A stretch of DNA of 64,000 bases from CAIYTF01 sp963664845 (GCA_963664845.1 OY761615.1:5882412-5946411), one strand, 5' to 3'; shown: positions 43,705-54,500, counted from the first letter of the stretch. Notes: generated from the sequence alone by a model not told the origin. A program made the numbers and translations.

Positions 43705-44598
43705 ATGAAATTGGATGGAAATATACATTATACGATGCTTGAATTAATGCCTGGCGTTCCGCTATATGTTTATTCACTCCGCGGGTCAGAATACTCAATA
43801 CTTATTGATACCGGCATTGCACAAATGAAGAAACAAATTGAAGAACTCTGCGCCGAAACAGGCAACATCAACACGGTTCTCATTACCCATGCGCATGCCG
43901 ATCACATCGGATGCAACAAAGCAGTTAAACAACTAACCACTGCAAGATTCTATGCTGCCGGGGCCCTCACCTGGATCGAAGATCTCGAAACTCACTACAA
44001 GGAATTCTGCATTCCCAATCCGGATATACCCGATTCTGCGGAACAACGTGCGGAAATTCTCGGACTAATGGATGGCGCCATTCATGTTGATGCAGTTATC
44101 TGCGAAGGTGTCCGATTCAGACCCGGTAATGATATCGATCTCGAAGTGATCTCTTTTCCTGGTCATAAACTGGAAGAGGTTGCTTTTCTCAATCACCTCA
44201 CCGGTGATTTGCTAATGGGTGATGTTCTGCCCGCACTTGCGGCGCCTTTTTTTCACGGCTTTCAGGGAGCACAACAATTTGTCAACAGCCTGCTCAAGCT
44301 CAGGAACATGATTGCTGCCGGAACAGTAAACCGAATCCTGTGTTCACACCACGCTCCTTTGGGACGCCAGAAGTCGATTGAGTTGATCGACACCGCTCTG
44401 AGATTTCTTTCTGACGTCAAACAAAATGTTCTTTTGGAAGCCAATGATGTGTCCTTCACTGAACTCTGGAAAAATGTCTCCGCTAAAATGAATAAAGTGA
44501 CAGAATTCCGTGGCTATGCAATGCTCAAAGTGCAGGTGGAGGAATTGGTTGCAGACGGGGCATTGACAATAGAGAATGGAAAGATAAAAAAGAAATGA
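43705..44598 (+). CDS. Metallo-beta-lactamase-fold hydrolase, candidate sugar lactonase
   Basis: 297 residues from the ATG at 43705, two bases after the dehydratase stop and with AGGA upstream; an earlier in-frame ATG at 43672 would overlap the dehydratase. The metal motif HAHADH is at 62-67, with further ligands in SFPGHKLEE, LLMGDVLP and CSHH. The MBL fold covers about 230 residues, followed by a winged-helix-like tail (KVQVEELVADGALTIENG). Known lactonases of fucose/rhamnose pathways are amidohydrolases or SMP-30 types; an MBL enzyme in that slot would be different. It could also act on a thioester or acyl ester. The lactonase role is inferred from operon content only. Confidence 0.72.
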   Translation: MKLDGNIHYTMLELMPGVPLYVYSLRGSEYSILIDTGIAQMKKQIEELCAETGNINTVLITHAHADHIGCNKAVKQLTTARFYAAGALTWIEDLETHYKEFCIPNPDIPDSAEQRAEILGLMDGAIHVDAVICEGVRFRPGNDIDLEVISFPGHKLEEVAFLNHLTGDLLMGDVLPALAAPFFHGFQGAQQFVNSLLKLRNMIAAGTVNRILCSHHAPLGRQKSIELIDTALRFLSDVKQNVLLEANDVSFTELWKNVSAKMNKVTEFRGYAMLKVQVEELVADGALTIENGKIKKK

Positions 44599-45680
44599 CG
44601 CCTTTTATGCTAAATTCGAATTCTGTTGAAGTGGGAGTAACTCCCGAAGGTGGTCATCTTTTCCCGGTTAAGTTCAAATTTCCTGATCAGGTTGTAGAAC
44701 CAATGAATGTCTCCGCCTGGGAAAACGAAGCATTTACTGAACCGATTCCCCCGATGTTGAGGATGTTACGTGGCGACTTTTTCGCAGCCCCATTCGGTGC
44801 AAGCGACGTGACTCCTGATGAAGAACGTCCGCATGGCACTACTGCAAATAGTAAATGGACTCTGCAAAATGCCGATCCGGAAAAGCTCCGGCTCCGGTTG
44901 GATAAAAAAGTCATGGGCGCGGAAGTATTTAAGGAAATAAGTGTCAGACCGAATGAATCTGTAATATACCAAAAACACATTTTAAAAGGCGGCACCGGCA
45001 AACTGCCTGTCGGGCATCATGCCATGCTAAAGTTATCCTCACCCTGCCTGCTTTCATTCTCGGCATGGCAATATGCAGGCACACCTCCAGAACCAATCGA
45101 AAGCGATCCAAAACTTGGCCGTTCACTGCTGAAGTATCCACAGAACATTGTGGATTTGACCCGGGTCAAATGTGAAGACGGCACTGGAGTCGACTTAACT
45201 CACTACCCTGTTTATCCCGGCTTTGAAGATTTGTGGATGTTGGTGGCCGACACCTCCCTTCCCTTTAGTTGGTCTGCTGTTGCTAATCCGGAAGAAGGCT
45301 GGGTTTGGTTCTCTCTCAAGAATCCACGCATTCTTCCCAACACCGTTGTGTGGCAAAGCAATGGCGGCAGGTTCTATCCTCCATTTTCTTCACGCCATAC
45401 ACAGGTGCTTGGCATTGAAGAAACTGTCAGTAACTTCCACCTGGGTCACAGAGCATCCATTGAACAGAACTCATTGCAAAGACAGGGTTTCCGAACATAT
45501 CTCGGGTTGTCAGGCAAAAAGAAAATAACAATACCTTATATTTTTGGCCTTGTTCAAATTACGAAGTCATTTAACAAGGTGAAGAAAATAGAACAGACAC
45601 CGACCGGAATAAAAATAACCGATATCAATGACCGTTCGATCCAAACTAACGTTAATTTGGAATTTTTAACAAAGGAATAA
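44595..45680 (+). CDS. Galactose-mutarotase-like (aldose 1-epimerase fold) protein, unassigned
   Basis: 361 residues, no signal peptide. It overlaps the MBL gene by 4 bp (ATGA). A beta-rich sequence with EVGVTPEGGHLFPVKFKF at the start, LRGDFFAAPFGASDV, GHHAMLKL, and HLGHRASIEQNSL. The opening VxVxxxGGxLxPVxF and late histidines are loosely reminiscent of aldose epimerases, but I do not recognise a named family. In this operon a mutarotase that supplies the right anomer would fit. Confidence 0.5.
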   Translation: MTPFMLNSNSVEVGVTPEGGHLFPVKFKFPDQVVEPMNVSAWENEAFTEPIPPMLRMLRGDFFAAPFGASDVTPDEERPHGTTANSKWTLQNADPEKLRLRLDKKVMGAEVFKEISVRPNESVIYQKHILKGGTGKLPVGHHAMLKLSSPCLLSFSAWQYAGTPPEPIESDPKLGRSLLKYPQNIVDLTRVKCEDGTGVDLTHYPVYPGFEDLWMLVADTSLPFSWSAVANPEEGWVWFSLKNPRILPNTVVWQSNGGRFYPPFSSRHTQVLGIEETVSNFHLGHRASIEQNSLQRQGFRTYLGLSGKKKITIPYIFGLVQITKSFNKVKKIEQTPTGIKITDINDRSIQTNVNLEFLTKE

Positions 45681-45686
45681 CCGTAT

Positions 45687-46529
45687 ATGAAACTTGGAAC
45701 ACTTAAGAATGGCTGCGCAGTTTTGATTAAGGATCAAACCTATATACCCCTGAGCAAACTGGGATTTATTGGTCCGCTTAAAAATCTGTTTTATGCAAGC
45801 GCTGCGGAATTAGGCGAACTGCAAAGGGCCGCCCATGCCGCTGGCGGGTTTACCCAGCTCTCATATGATGAGCTGGATGCACCATATTATGATCCTGCCA
45901 AAATAGTTGCCATTGGTCTCAACTATATTGATCATGCTGCCGAATCAAAAATGCAGGTGCCGACCCATCCGCTCGTTTTCACAAAATTCTCATCATCAAT
46001 CACCGGCCCCTATAACGATATCATCATACCCACAGGCATAACTACTCAGGTTGATTATGAAGTTGAGCTTGGTGTAATTATTGGGAAATATGCCAAAAAT
46101 GTAACCGAAGAAGAAGCGTTGGATTATGTTTTTGGATATACGGTGCTTAATGATGTTTCAGCGCGTGATATTCAATTTGCCGATGGCCAGTGGGTCCGCG
46201 GAAAATCGCTGGACACCTTTTGTCCCTATGGCCCCTGGATTATAACAGCAGATGAAATAAAAGATCCCACCAATTTGGATCTCTCACTTACCCTGAATGG
46301 TCAGGTATTGCAAAGCGCCAACACCTGCGACATGATATTCAGCGTGGCCAAAGCGATATCCCTGCTGTCACGCTCATTCACCTTTGAACCCGGTGATTTG
46401 ATTGCAACCGGCACACCCAGCGGGGTTGGATTTACGCGTAAACCTCCCATCTACCTGAATGATAAAGATGTAATGATCACTGAGGTGAAACAGATTGGTA
46501 AACTAATTAACAGAATTAAAGCCATATGA
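45687..46529 (+). CDS. Fumarylacetoacetate-hydrolase-family enzyme, probable 2,4-diketo-3-deoxy-aldonate hydrolase
   Basis: 280 residues. FAH fold: KIVAIGLNYIDHA (72-84), metal ligands in DYEVELG (Glu125, Glu127) and Asp156 (LNDVSARD), WVRGKSLDTFCPYGPW (169-184) and ATGTPSGVGF. In the diketo-hydrolase branch of L-fucose and L-rhamnose breakdown an FAH-family enzyme cleaves the 2,4-diketo-3-deoxy acid to pyruvate plus lactate. Its company (two SDRs, dehydratase) matches that branch exactly. A hydratase/decarboxylase role in aromatic pathways is less likely because no such genes are near. Confidence 0.85.
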   Translation: MKLGTLKNGCAVLIKDQTYIPLSKLGFIGPLKNLFYASAAELGELQRAAHAAGGFTQLSYDELDAPYYDPAKIVAIGLNYIDHAAESKMQVPTHPLVFTKFSSSITGPYNDIIIPTGITTQVDYEVELGVIIGKYAKNVTEEEALDYVFGYTVLNDVSARDIQFADGQWVRGKSLDTFCPYGPWIITADEIKDPTNLDLSLTLNGQVLQSANTCDMIFSVAKAISLLSRSFTFEPGDLIATGTPSGVGFTRKPPIYLNDKDVMITEVKQIGKLINRIKAI

Positions 46530-47281
46530 ACAGACTGCAAGGTAAAAGAGCAATAGTCACCGGTGCTGCTTCAGGCATCGGAGAAGCCATTGCGAGGCAA
46601 TTCGTCAATGAGGGGGCAAGGGTGGTTGCAGCAGATATTAATGTTGATGCCGCCTTGAAACTTTGTACCGAGTTGGGTGATGCAGCACAACCCTTTTCGC
46701 TCAACGTAACCAATGCCGGAAATTTCGATAAACTTTCTGCCTTCACCGAAGAGGAGTTCGGCGGACTCGATATTTTCGTTAATAATGCAGGAACCGGTTT
46801 TGCGGGAAAGCTACCTGATACAAGTGAAAATGATTGGCAGCGCGTTATTGATGTTAACCTCAAAGGGGCTTTTCTGGGGATGCGGTGTGCGATCAATTTG
46901 ATGCGTAAATCCGGGGGAGGTTCAATAATTAATCTTTCGTCAATTGCGGCCTTGGTAGGTCTTCGCGAAAGGGCAGTTTATTCTGCGGCAAAAGGCGGCA
47001 TCATTGCCATGAGCCGTGCCGCAGCCATTGATCACGTAGCGGAAAATATCCGCATTAACTGTATTGCTCCTGGGACAGTTGACACTCCCTGGGTTCAAAG
47101 CATTGTCCAAAAATACCCGGATCCTGTGCAGGCCAGGCAGGCAATGATAGCCCGTCAACCGCATGGTCGGCTGGTCACTGCCGATGAGATAGCGTCAATG
47201 GCAGTCTATCTTGCGTCTGACGAATCGGGATCAACTATTGGAAGCGTGATGGTGGTTGATGGAGGGGCCACTGCTATCTAA
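46526..47281 (+). CDS. SDR-family dehydrogenase (probable 2-keto-3-deoxy-aldonate dehydrogenase)
   Basis: 251 residues. Cofactor motif TGAASGIG (12-19), Asp37 indicating NAD, NNAG (86-89), Ser139, Tyr152 and Lys156, and C-terminal MVVDGGATAI. It overlaps the FAH gene by 4 bp (ATGA). In known L-fucose/L-rhamnose diketo pathways a very similar SDR oxidises 2-keto-3-deoxy-fuconate or -rhamnonate at C4 before the FAH step. Coupling to the FAH gene makes that the preferred role. Last gene of the operon, followed by a bidirectional terminator. Confidence 0.85.
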   Translation: MNRLQGKRAIVTGAASGIGEAIARQFVNEGARVVAADINVDAALKLCTELGDAAQPFSLNVTNAGNFDKLSAFTEEEFGGLDIFVNNAGTGFAGKLPDTSENDWQRVIDVNLKGAFLGMRCAINLMRKSGGGSIINLSSIAALVGLRERAVYSAAKGGIIAMSRAAAIDHVAENIRINCIAPGTVDTPWVQSIVQKYPDPVQARQAMIARQPHGRLVTADEIASMAVYLASDESGSTIGSVMVVDGGATAI

Positions 47282-47341
47282 TGATGAACGAGATACGATG
47301 CATTGTCCCATTACGTTAAACAACCTATTCAATCGTACTGA

Positions 47342-47388
47342 ACAAAAAGAAACGGCTGAACTTCTTTCAAGATTCAGCCGCTCTTTTA
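47342..47388. terminator. Bidirectional terminator between convergent genes
   Basis: CGGCTGAA (47353-47360) pairs with TTCAGCCG (47373-47380). The + strand continues with CTCTTTT and the - strand with TTTCTTTTTG, so it can stop both the oxidative operon and the 1251-residue gene. Its loop (ACTTCTTTC) recurs in the hairpins at 51466 and 59572. Confidence 0.85.
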
Positions 47389-47450
47389 AATAACAGGTTC
47401 TAATTCTGAACGCCAAAACCTTTCGGTATCAGCGGTTTGCTCATCCTCGT

Positions 47451-50400
47451 TTACTCGTTACTCTGAATCAGCGTGGATTTTGGAGTTTTTTGCACAACCG
47501 GTCTGGAAATCATTTTCCCGACCGCCGGTGTTTTTGTTCCGGTAAAGTTATAGGCATTATTGTCACAAATGAGCAGGTCATTGTTATCAACATATCGGCT
47601 TCCATCAATATCAGTTATCACATAACCGCTTGTGAAACTAAAGGCAGAGTTGTCAATCAAAAGCAGATCATTATTGTCAATAAAGCCTGACTGATCAACA
47701 TCACCATTATGGATACACCACTTGGAACCTTTAAGAACCATGTTGGAACCATATGCCTGAGTTGCCGCTGATGTAAAATCATAGCTAGATGTTGAGCCTT
47801 GAGTAAAAGCTACTCCTGCACCGCTCCAGGTTTGAAGAAAAGCCCTGCCTTTTAGGTATAAATAATAGGTACCACTTGGCGCGGACGAAAAGCTTACAGT
47901 ACCGGTAAATGAAGTTGAATCAACAACAAGTAATGCGGAATCGACATCGGCAAGTGTTGTTGTATTTGCCAGATATACCTTCACAGTGTCCTGAATTCTA
48001 AGTACTCCTGATCCGGAGTAATAACCTTCAGGAATCACAGTTATGCTCATTGTACCGGGCGTGAATGCGCTTGCTTCACCACCGGTAATATCTCCAAAGG
48101 CAGTAACACCGGCTGCACGCAAAACGTCATCAGGGGTAGCGTTCACTGCCGAATATTTTTTCCAGACACCGCCAGTAAACTCACCGGTGAATAATGAAGT
48201 CTGAGTACCGACCAAATCAATCTGTGCGAATGTTGCCGAGATATCTGCGTTAAATCCGGTAATTCCGGATGACGTCACTGTCCAGTACCGGTTCAAATAA
48301 TCTGTCGAACTGGTATTATTCGCATGCTTTGCTTTGGTGGTTGTAACTGATACAACACCGGAAGAAAAAGTACCACTATTGAATGTAAGCGTCACAGGAA
48401 CGCCTACCACATTTGTTGTGGCAATATAGTTACCGGTTGTATCTCCCAAAGGAAATTGAAAAGAACCAGCTGCGGCAAACTGTTTCTCAAGTCGACCTGT
48501 TCCGTTCTGGCAAATGAAATTGGTAGAAGAGACAGTACCTGATACAGTTGCACCAGTTCCCAGAACAAGATTATTGTTTCCAAGGAACAGTTTTCCAGTG
48601 GAAAGGGTAAGCGTGCCAGGAATGGTCCTCGATGCATGAAGGTTTACACCAACTGCATTGGCAACAGACAAGCTTGCAGGTCCATTTGTAGCTGGAAATT
48701 CCACATCATCAGAAGTCTGTGCCGATGTTCCGGCAAAACGAAGAATTCCTGCCGGCCCATAAGTAAGTGTTTTCGTACCTAGCGTGATTGGGTTTAAGGT
48801 TGCTGTGTTTATCTGCAGCGTTCCGTTCACCGTTAGATTATTGGTTAGCGTAATACCATTAGTGTTTGCAACAACTAAATTATTAACCGTTGCAGGTAAT
48901 TCATCTCCGGTCACCTGATTTCCTGTAGTGCCATAATAACCGTAATTAGCTGCGGTGTTAAAATTCCTGGTGGCGGTACGAATTGGCCCTGCGACAGGTT
49001 CAAGTCCTGAAGTATTTCCCACGTAGATGGTTGCACCGGCTGGAAGAGTGAAAGTTCCTGCACCGGTAATAACACCAGCAGAAGAACTTTGGAAATCGAC
49101 CTTTCCTTTCACCGTAAGGACTCCTGATGCACCAACGGTTACTGTTGGGGTTGCACCGCTGGACGAACTGGTAATAAGCTCATTGGCAATGTTAGCTGTG
49201 CCGTTAACATTAAAGTTACAGGTTTTACCGCTCGCGATACCCAAGGCTACGTTACCCGTAGTGCCCAGCATATTAAGCGTTCCGTTTATATTAAACGTAG
49301 TGCTTGCACCGCCGCTTGATGCTGAACTGCTTGCAGTATTTAAGTTTGAACCCTCGGCCATTGTAAGCGTTCTTCCCGCATTAACGGTCAGAGTAATGTT
49401 ATCATTAGTCGCGTTATCAGAATAGAATCCCGCACCGCCTGAACCTGTGGAACCGTTATAATTACAAGTGACATCTGCATCCAAGGTAAGCGTTACATTC
49501 GAAACACCTGCCAATGGTCTTATGCGGGCCGGTTTAATAACGCCCGTTCCGGAGATAGTCAAATTATTAACAAATTGGAGACTTATGGCATCATTTCCAG
49601 GATTTGTTGTGCTCAAGTCACCAAATGTACCGTTCACAATAAAACTTGGGCCGTATACATTCAAGTATGATATTGAGGAAGTGGGGAGCGGAGTATTCAT
49701 ATAAAGTTTTGCTCCAGCATCAATTGTCATATTATATGCAGTCTTACCACTCGCATCCAGAATAACTACATCCGGTGAGACAATAACAACGTTATCCGAA
49801 CTTCCCGGAATTGAACCACCTGCCCATGTTGCAGCAGCTCCCCAATTACCGCCACCCGTCCCATTTGAATATATGGTAAGAAATGTGGTGGACTGATTGG
49901 CTGAAGGCGCACCAGTTGTCAGATAATTTTCCGATCCAGACGAGCCATTAAAGTCAAAAATGGAAACATAATAGGTGGTTGCTTTTGTCAACCCTGTCAA
50001 TGTTACCGATGTACCAGTACCATTATACACAACATAATTATCGGTACCAAGAGCAGTACCACTGCCAAATGTCGCACTGGCTGTATAGCTTCCACCGTCC
50101 GTAGGAGTGCCTGTTACCGCACTGCCTGCACGAACTACTACCAGATGATTTGATCCGTCGCCGGCTGACCAGTTAATATCAAGTTGTGTCAGAGCGACAT
50201 TCGCAAAAGTAATATTGGAAGATTGCAATGTTGGTTCGGCAGCGTAACCTGGAGCAGTGGTACTTCCATTGATCGACATGGCTGTCGAATAATTAAATGC
50301 TTTGTCAACTGTATAAACCCGGTAATAATAAAGTGTACTGGGAGACAGACCGTTATCCGTGAACGTAGTATTGGTTCCAAGATATACAACTGTTTCACCA

Positions 50401-51206
50401 GCAGCCACTGTGCCACCCATTGCATATATACCATTTACATTTGGAGTAGTAGCCGGATCTGCCACGCCGCGAACCACCATATAACCACCGCCGTCAACCC
50501 CGGAGGTTGGAGCGCTCCACGATAAAGTTTGCTGTGTGGCGGCCGCACTTGTAATTTCAAGATCCTGAATGGGATCAGGTGCAGTAACATCTGTCGTACC
50601 GGCGTAAACAACAAAATCATCTACATCAAGAGCTATTCCCATCGGGTTACCTGAGGCACTCGCACGAATAATTCCAATTCCATAGGTGCTGGCAGTGCCT
50701 GCTGCGGTAACGGTAACCTGAGATGCGACCTTGTTCCAGGTTCCATTGGTAGCAGCAAGAGTAGCAAAGGGTGAAGCTGAAGGATAGTATTTGGGACTTG
50801 CAGTTCCACTGGAAGAAACGCCAATCTGCATCATTGCTCCTGTGCCGGTTGCACCCGGTGTCCGATAATAGTATTGAACTGTGTATTGAACATTGGTGAT
50901 CAGCCCAGCTCCCGCAGTAGGAGATTGCAACATTCGTTTTGTACTTGTGCCCGAATAATAGATATTTACGGATTTTGAACCAGTTCTTGAAACACTGGAC
51001 TGAATACCAGTACCGTTATTTCCTTCACAGGTGAATGCAGTTGTCTGGTTACCCGCTGAAATACTTCCTTGCGTTAATACACCAACTTTCTGTCCTTCAA
51101 ACCCACCGTCCATGGTCGGGAAAGATCCTATTACCTGCTGGCCAAAGTTACTGCCTGCACTGGCTAGAAAAATAAAAACCACGCTGTACCAAAATTTTCT
51201 GATCAT
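47451..51206 (-). CDS. Large secreted protein with FNIII-like, G8-like and tandem EF-hand (dockerin-like) domains
   Basis: 1251 residues. A signal peptide (1-22, SNFGQ) precedes a carbohydrate-binding-like jelly-roll region (~25-205), two fibronectin-III-like domains (~210-440) and a G8-like motif (GGNWGAAATWAGGSIPGSSDNVVI, ~450-475). A long beta-helix-like repeat stretch follows (TLTVNAGRTL, FNINGTLN, VNGTLQINTATLNP). The last ~180 residues are a module shared with the proteins at 51595 and 59727. It has a VIPEGYYSGSG opening, TQAYGSNMVLKGSKWC, and two EF-hand loops DVDQSGFIDNND (1169-1180) and DIDGSRYVDNND (1199-1210). There is no NPFNPST sorting module. Likely a cell-surface or secreted adhesin; no enzyme motif seen. 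Confidence 0.78.
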   Translation of the reverse strand: MIRKFWYSVVFIFLASAGSNFGQQVIGSFPTMDGGFEGQKVGVLTQGSISAGNQTTAFTCEGNNGTGIQSSVSRTGSKSVNIYYSGTSTKRMLQSPTAGAGLITNVQYTVQYYYRTPGATGTGAMMQIGVSSSGTASPKYYPSASPFATLAATNGTWNKVASQVTVTAAGTASTYGIGIIRASASGNPMGIALDVDDFVVYAGTTDVTAPDPIQDLEITSAAATQQTLSWSAPTSGVDGGGYMVVRGVADPATTPNVNGIYAMGGTVAAGETVVYLGTNTTFTDNGLSPSTLYYYRVYTVDKAFNYSTAMSINGSTTAPGYAAEPTLQSSNITFANVALTQLDINWSAGDGSNHLVVVRAGSAVTGTPTDGGSYTASATFGSGTALGTDNYVVYNGTGTSVTLTGLTKATTYYVSIFDFNGSSGSENYLTTGAPSANQSTTFLTIYSNGTGGGNWGAAATWAGGSIPGSSDNVVIVSPDVVILDASGKTAYNMTIDAGAKLYMNTPLPTSSISYLNVYGPSFIVNGTFGDLSTTNPGNDAISLQFVNNLTISGTGVIKPARIRPLAGVSNVTLTLDADVTCNYNGSTGSGGAGFYSDNATNDNITLTVNAGRTLTMAEGSNLNTASSSASSGGASTTFNINGTLNMLGTTGNVALGIASGKTCNFNVNGTANIANELITSSSSGATPTVTVGASGVLTVKGKVDFQSSSAGVITGAGTFTLPAGATIYVGNTSGLEPVAGPIRTATRNFNTAANYGYYGTTGNQVTGDELPATVNNLVVANTNGITLTNNLTVNGTLQINTATLNPITLGTKTLTYGPAGILRFAGTSAQTSDDVEFPATNGPASLSVANAVGVNLHASRTIPGTLTLSTGKLFLGNNNLVLGTGATVSGTVSSTNFICQNGTGRLEKQFAAAGSFQFPLGDTTGNYIATTNVVGVPVTLTFNSGTFSSGVVSVTTTKAKHANNTSSTDYLNRYWTVTSSGITGFNADISATFAQIDLVGTQTSLFTGEFTGGVWKKYSAVNATPDDVLRAAGVTAFGDITGGEASAFTPGTMSITVIPEGYYSGSGVLRIQDTVKVYLANTTTLADVDSALLVVDSTSFTGTVSFSSAPSGTYYLYLKGRAFLQTWSGAGVAFTQGSTSSYDFTSAATQAYGSNMVLKGSKWCIHNGDVDQSGFIDNNDLLLIDNSAFSFTSGYVITDIDGSRYVDNNDLLICDNNAYNFTGTKTPAVGKMISRPVVQKTPKSTLIQSNE

Positions 51207-51594
51207 ACGTGTACCTCCGTTTGTGAATTTATATTGATTAGAATTGAAACTGCATAGATGGGAATTCGAGCCCCGCTATAAAAACCGGGCTGTGAATTGT
51301 TTGTTGAACCAGAGTTATTTAAAAAAATCATAATTAACGCTAACTTAATCGTTTACTATTAAACCTAAAAAAACGGAAAACTTTGAAACATATCTTCGTT
51401 AATATATGTTTTTGATTATTTATTCCAAAAGAAATAAATACACCCCCCTTTTTGGCTCAAAATCCAATAAAAATGGCCGTACTTCTTTCGAAATCCGGCC
51501 ACTCCATAAAAGCCAACTTCATAGTCAGCTCAAAACAAATACTATATTCCTGTTCAACCAGTTTTTGCGCATGCAATCATGATTAATCGCTTCT
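51207..51594. other. 388-bp gap between two giant paralogue genes
   Basis: Holds the terminator at 51466-51507 for the gene at 51595 and the promoter region of the gene ending at 51206. An inverted repeat AAACATAT (51386-51393) / ATATGTTT (51404-51411) lies about 180 bp upstream of that start. No gene seen. Confidence 0.5.
51466..51507 (-). terminator. Terminator of the 1575-residue gene
   Basis: TGGCCG (51474-51479) pairs with CGGCCA (51496-51501); on the minus strand the stem is followed by TTTTTATT. The loop contains ACTTCTTTCGAAAT, close to the loop of the hairpins at 47342 and 59572. Confidence 0.75.
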
Positions 51595-54500
51595 CTAATC
51601 CTGCACCTTGTTGGCTTGAGCCTTTACAGTACCGGTAGTTATTGGAGTTACAGCTGCTTTTACAGCAGATGGTTTTTTAACGCCAACAAAATTATACGCA
51701 TTATTATCACAAATCAGCAGATCGTTGTTATCGACAAATCGTGTTCCATCGAGATCTGTTATGGAAGCGCCTGATACAAATCTGAATGCATCATTATCAA
51801 TGAGCAACAAATCATTATTATCAATGAATTCGCTGCCATCTACGTCGCCGCTGAATACGCACCATGCGCCGGTCGTAGCATTTTGAATAAGATTTCCGCC
51901 ATACGCTTGTGTTTTGGCAGATGTAAAATCATAATTGAAAGCACTTCCGGTTGTTATTGTTTCTCCACCTTCCCTGCTCCAGGTTGTCATTGTATTCGGG
52001 TGAGTAATATAAATATAATATGTCCCAGTAGTCAACAAAGCGAAATTAGCGGCTGCCTGAATGCTTGTTGTTCCCAGAGTGAGTGTTGCCTGATGTGATT
52101 CAACATCCACTAAAGAGACTGGATCTGCAAAATGTATGGTAAAGGTCTCGCCCGGTGAGGCCAAAAGCGCTGCATTGGTTGATGGATTTGCGGAATAACC
52201 TTGTGGCACCAGGGTTATGACCACCGGTGTAACAGAAGAAAAACTGCCGCTCTCCCCGGCGGTAAAGCTTCCAAGAGTAGAAATCCCGGTTACCAAAAGC
52301 TGATGTGTGCCGGCATTTACCAAACCAAGCAAGGTCCAAGCGGCTCCATCATAGACACCTCCATGGAGATTCGCTTCATGTGCAGGCACACTCACATCGG
52401 CCTCTGTGTAGCTGAAAGTAAGATCATATGAGGGCGTTGTAATACCAGACGCAGTCACTGTCCAATAACGGTTCAGGAAATCAGTGCCACTAGTGTTAGA
52501 TGGATGTTTTGCTGCCGCAAGATTAACACCAACCTGAGCTGTTGAAAGAACACTTCCAGCATTGACAGTAACTGTAACCGGAGAATAAACCGGCGTACTG
52601 CCATTATTCCCTATCGGGAAGGTATAACTGTATGGAAGAACCGTTGAATTAGCAATTGATTTATAAACAGAACCTGAACCACTGGCATCAATCATATTTG
52701 TTGCACTCGGCGTACCCGTAATTGAAGCACCTGATGCCAATACCAAATTATTTGCTCCAAGAACAATGAGACCACCATTAAGGTTTAAGGCTGTGCTTAC
52801 CGTTAAGTTGTGCGCTGTAGATGAAGTCAGAAGATTTAGTATTGCCCCATTTTCCACTTTGACATTTGCATTGGTTCTTGAGCCGCTCATGGTCCAGTTT
52901 TTATTGCCCGCGCTTCTCAGTTCAAGATTATTATATGCACGATCGTACACAGTTTGGTCGCCAGAGGCCGCAGCATATGCAATGGTACCCAGATCAGTAA
53001 ACTGTGCGGTTATCGGGAAATAATTCGAGGCACTGGTTATCTCGATTGTGGAACCGCTGTTCGCCGTTAAAACAGCTGTCGAGTTCCAAATGTTCTCACT
53101 TGTATTTATGCCAAGTTTACCATTCGTCTGTATCGTAAGAGTTCCGGGATTAAAGAGTTTTGTCGTTCCCCAAGTATTCGTAAGATTGAGCGTTCCACCA
53201 GCGTTAACATCCACATTATTGAAATTGACACCTTTAGTTGTGGAAGTGTTGGATCCTAAGTTTGCGGTGCCATTTATTGTTAATTTCCCAATGGGTAACG
53301 TGGAAGCAGCAAGCCCGGAACAAATATGAGAATCACCGCCAAGCATGGTGAACACTCCGCCACTTTGCACAGTAATGGTTGGTGTGGTAGCAGTGGTCAT
53401 ATCACCGGCCACAGCTTCTATATCATCAGTAGCGCCAAGTTCAAATGTACCATTGATAATTTCAAGACTGGTACCGAGAAGAAAAGTAAAATCACCACCT
53501 TGAGTTGTCACTTTACCCGCGCTCTTATCAACAACCACTTCCATAAACGGTAATTGGGACGTTGATGTTTTACTCACACTCAATCCTCCAATTATTTGAG
53601 TTGCAGCAGCGCCGGTAAATTTCAACTTCGCACCTGCTGTCCAGGTTGGTATCAAATTGGCGCCGAGAGTGGTGAAATCACCATAGACATTAAGTACTGA
53701 GCCTGCGGCAAACGCTAATTTTGATGAAGTGGATGAGTTGAATAAAATATTCTTACAGGCTGCTGTAGCAACGTCAACGGTAATTGTTGAGGAAGAAGCA
53801 ATTTTAACATTATCAGTTGCCGTAGGAACAACCGAACCTAACCATGAGGCGGCGGCACTCCAGTTGCCCGAGCCATTAGAAAGTATGATATTAGCACCAC
53901 GTATTCCGGTTGCCGGCGTCAACAGATAGTTTTCGGTACCACCGGAGCCATTAAACTCGTAAACTGAAAAATAGTAGATACTGCCTTCTGTTAATCCCGT
54001 AACATCAACACTGCTACCCGATCCGGCATAAACAACATACCCCGGTCCGCTTCCGATTGCCGATCCTGATCCAAAGACAGTGTTGGCCGTATACGAGGTT
54101 CCGTTGGATGGGTTGGAGGTGACTGCACTTCCTGCACGAGCAACAACTAACCGATTTGTACCGTTACCATTGGTCCAGGAAACGGTGATACTTGTTGGTA
54201 AACCGGGATTATTGCCAAACACCACTGATGAGGCCTGAGTTGTCGGTTGAACTGATATCCCATATCCGGATACAGTAAAATTTTGTGAGGCTGTTGTGCT
54301 TGTATGAACGATATTACCCGAAAAGGCACCTGTAGTTCCGGGTGAAAACCTTACATAAATTATTGTTGACGCAACAGTTCCACTTGTGTGCGGGAGAATG
54401 AGAGGATTAGTTGGAACAAATGAGGTGCCGGTGCCTGTTGATATTTCAAATCCGGTTGGTGGAACAATCGAAATATCAGCGGTCAAATTCACCCCCGCAA

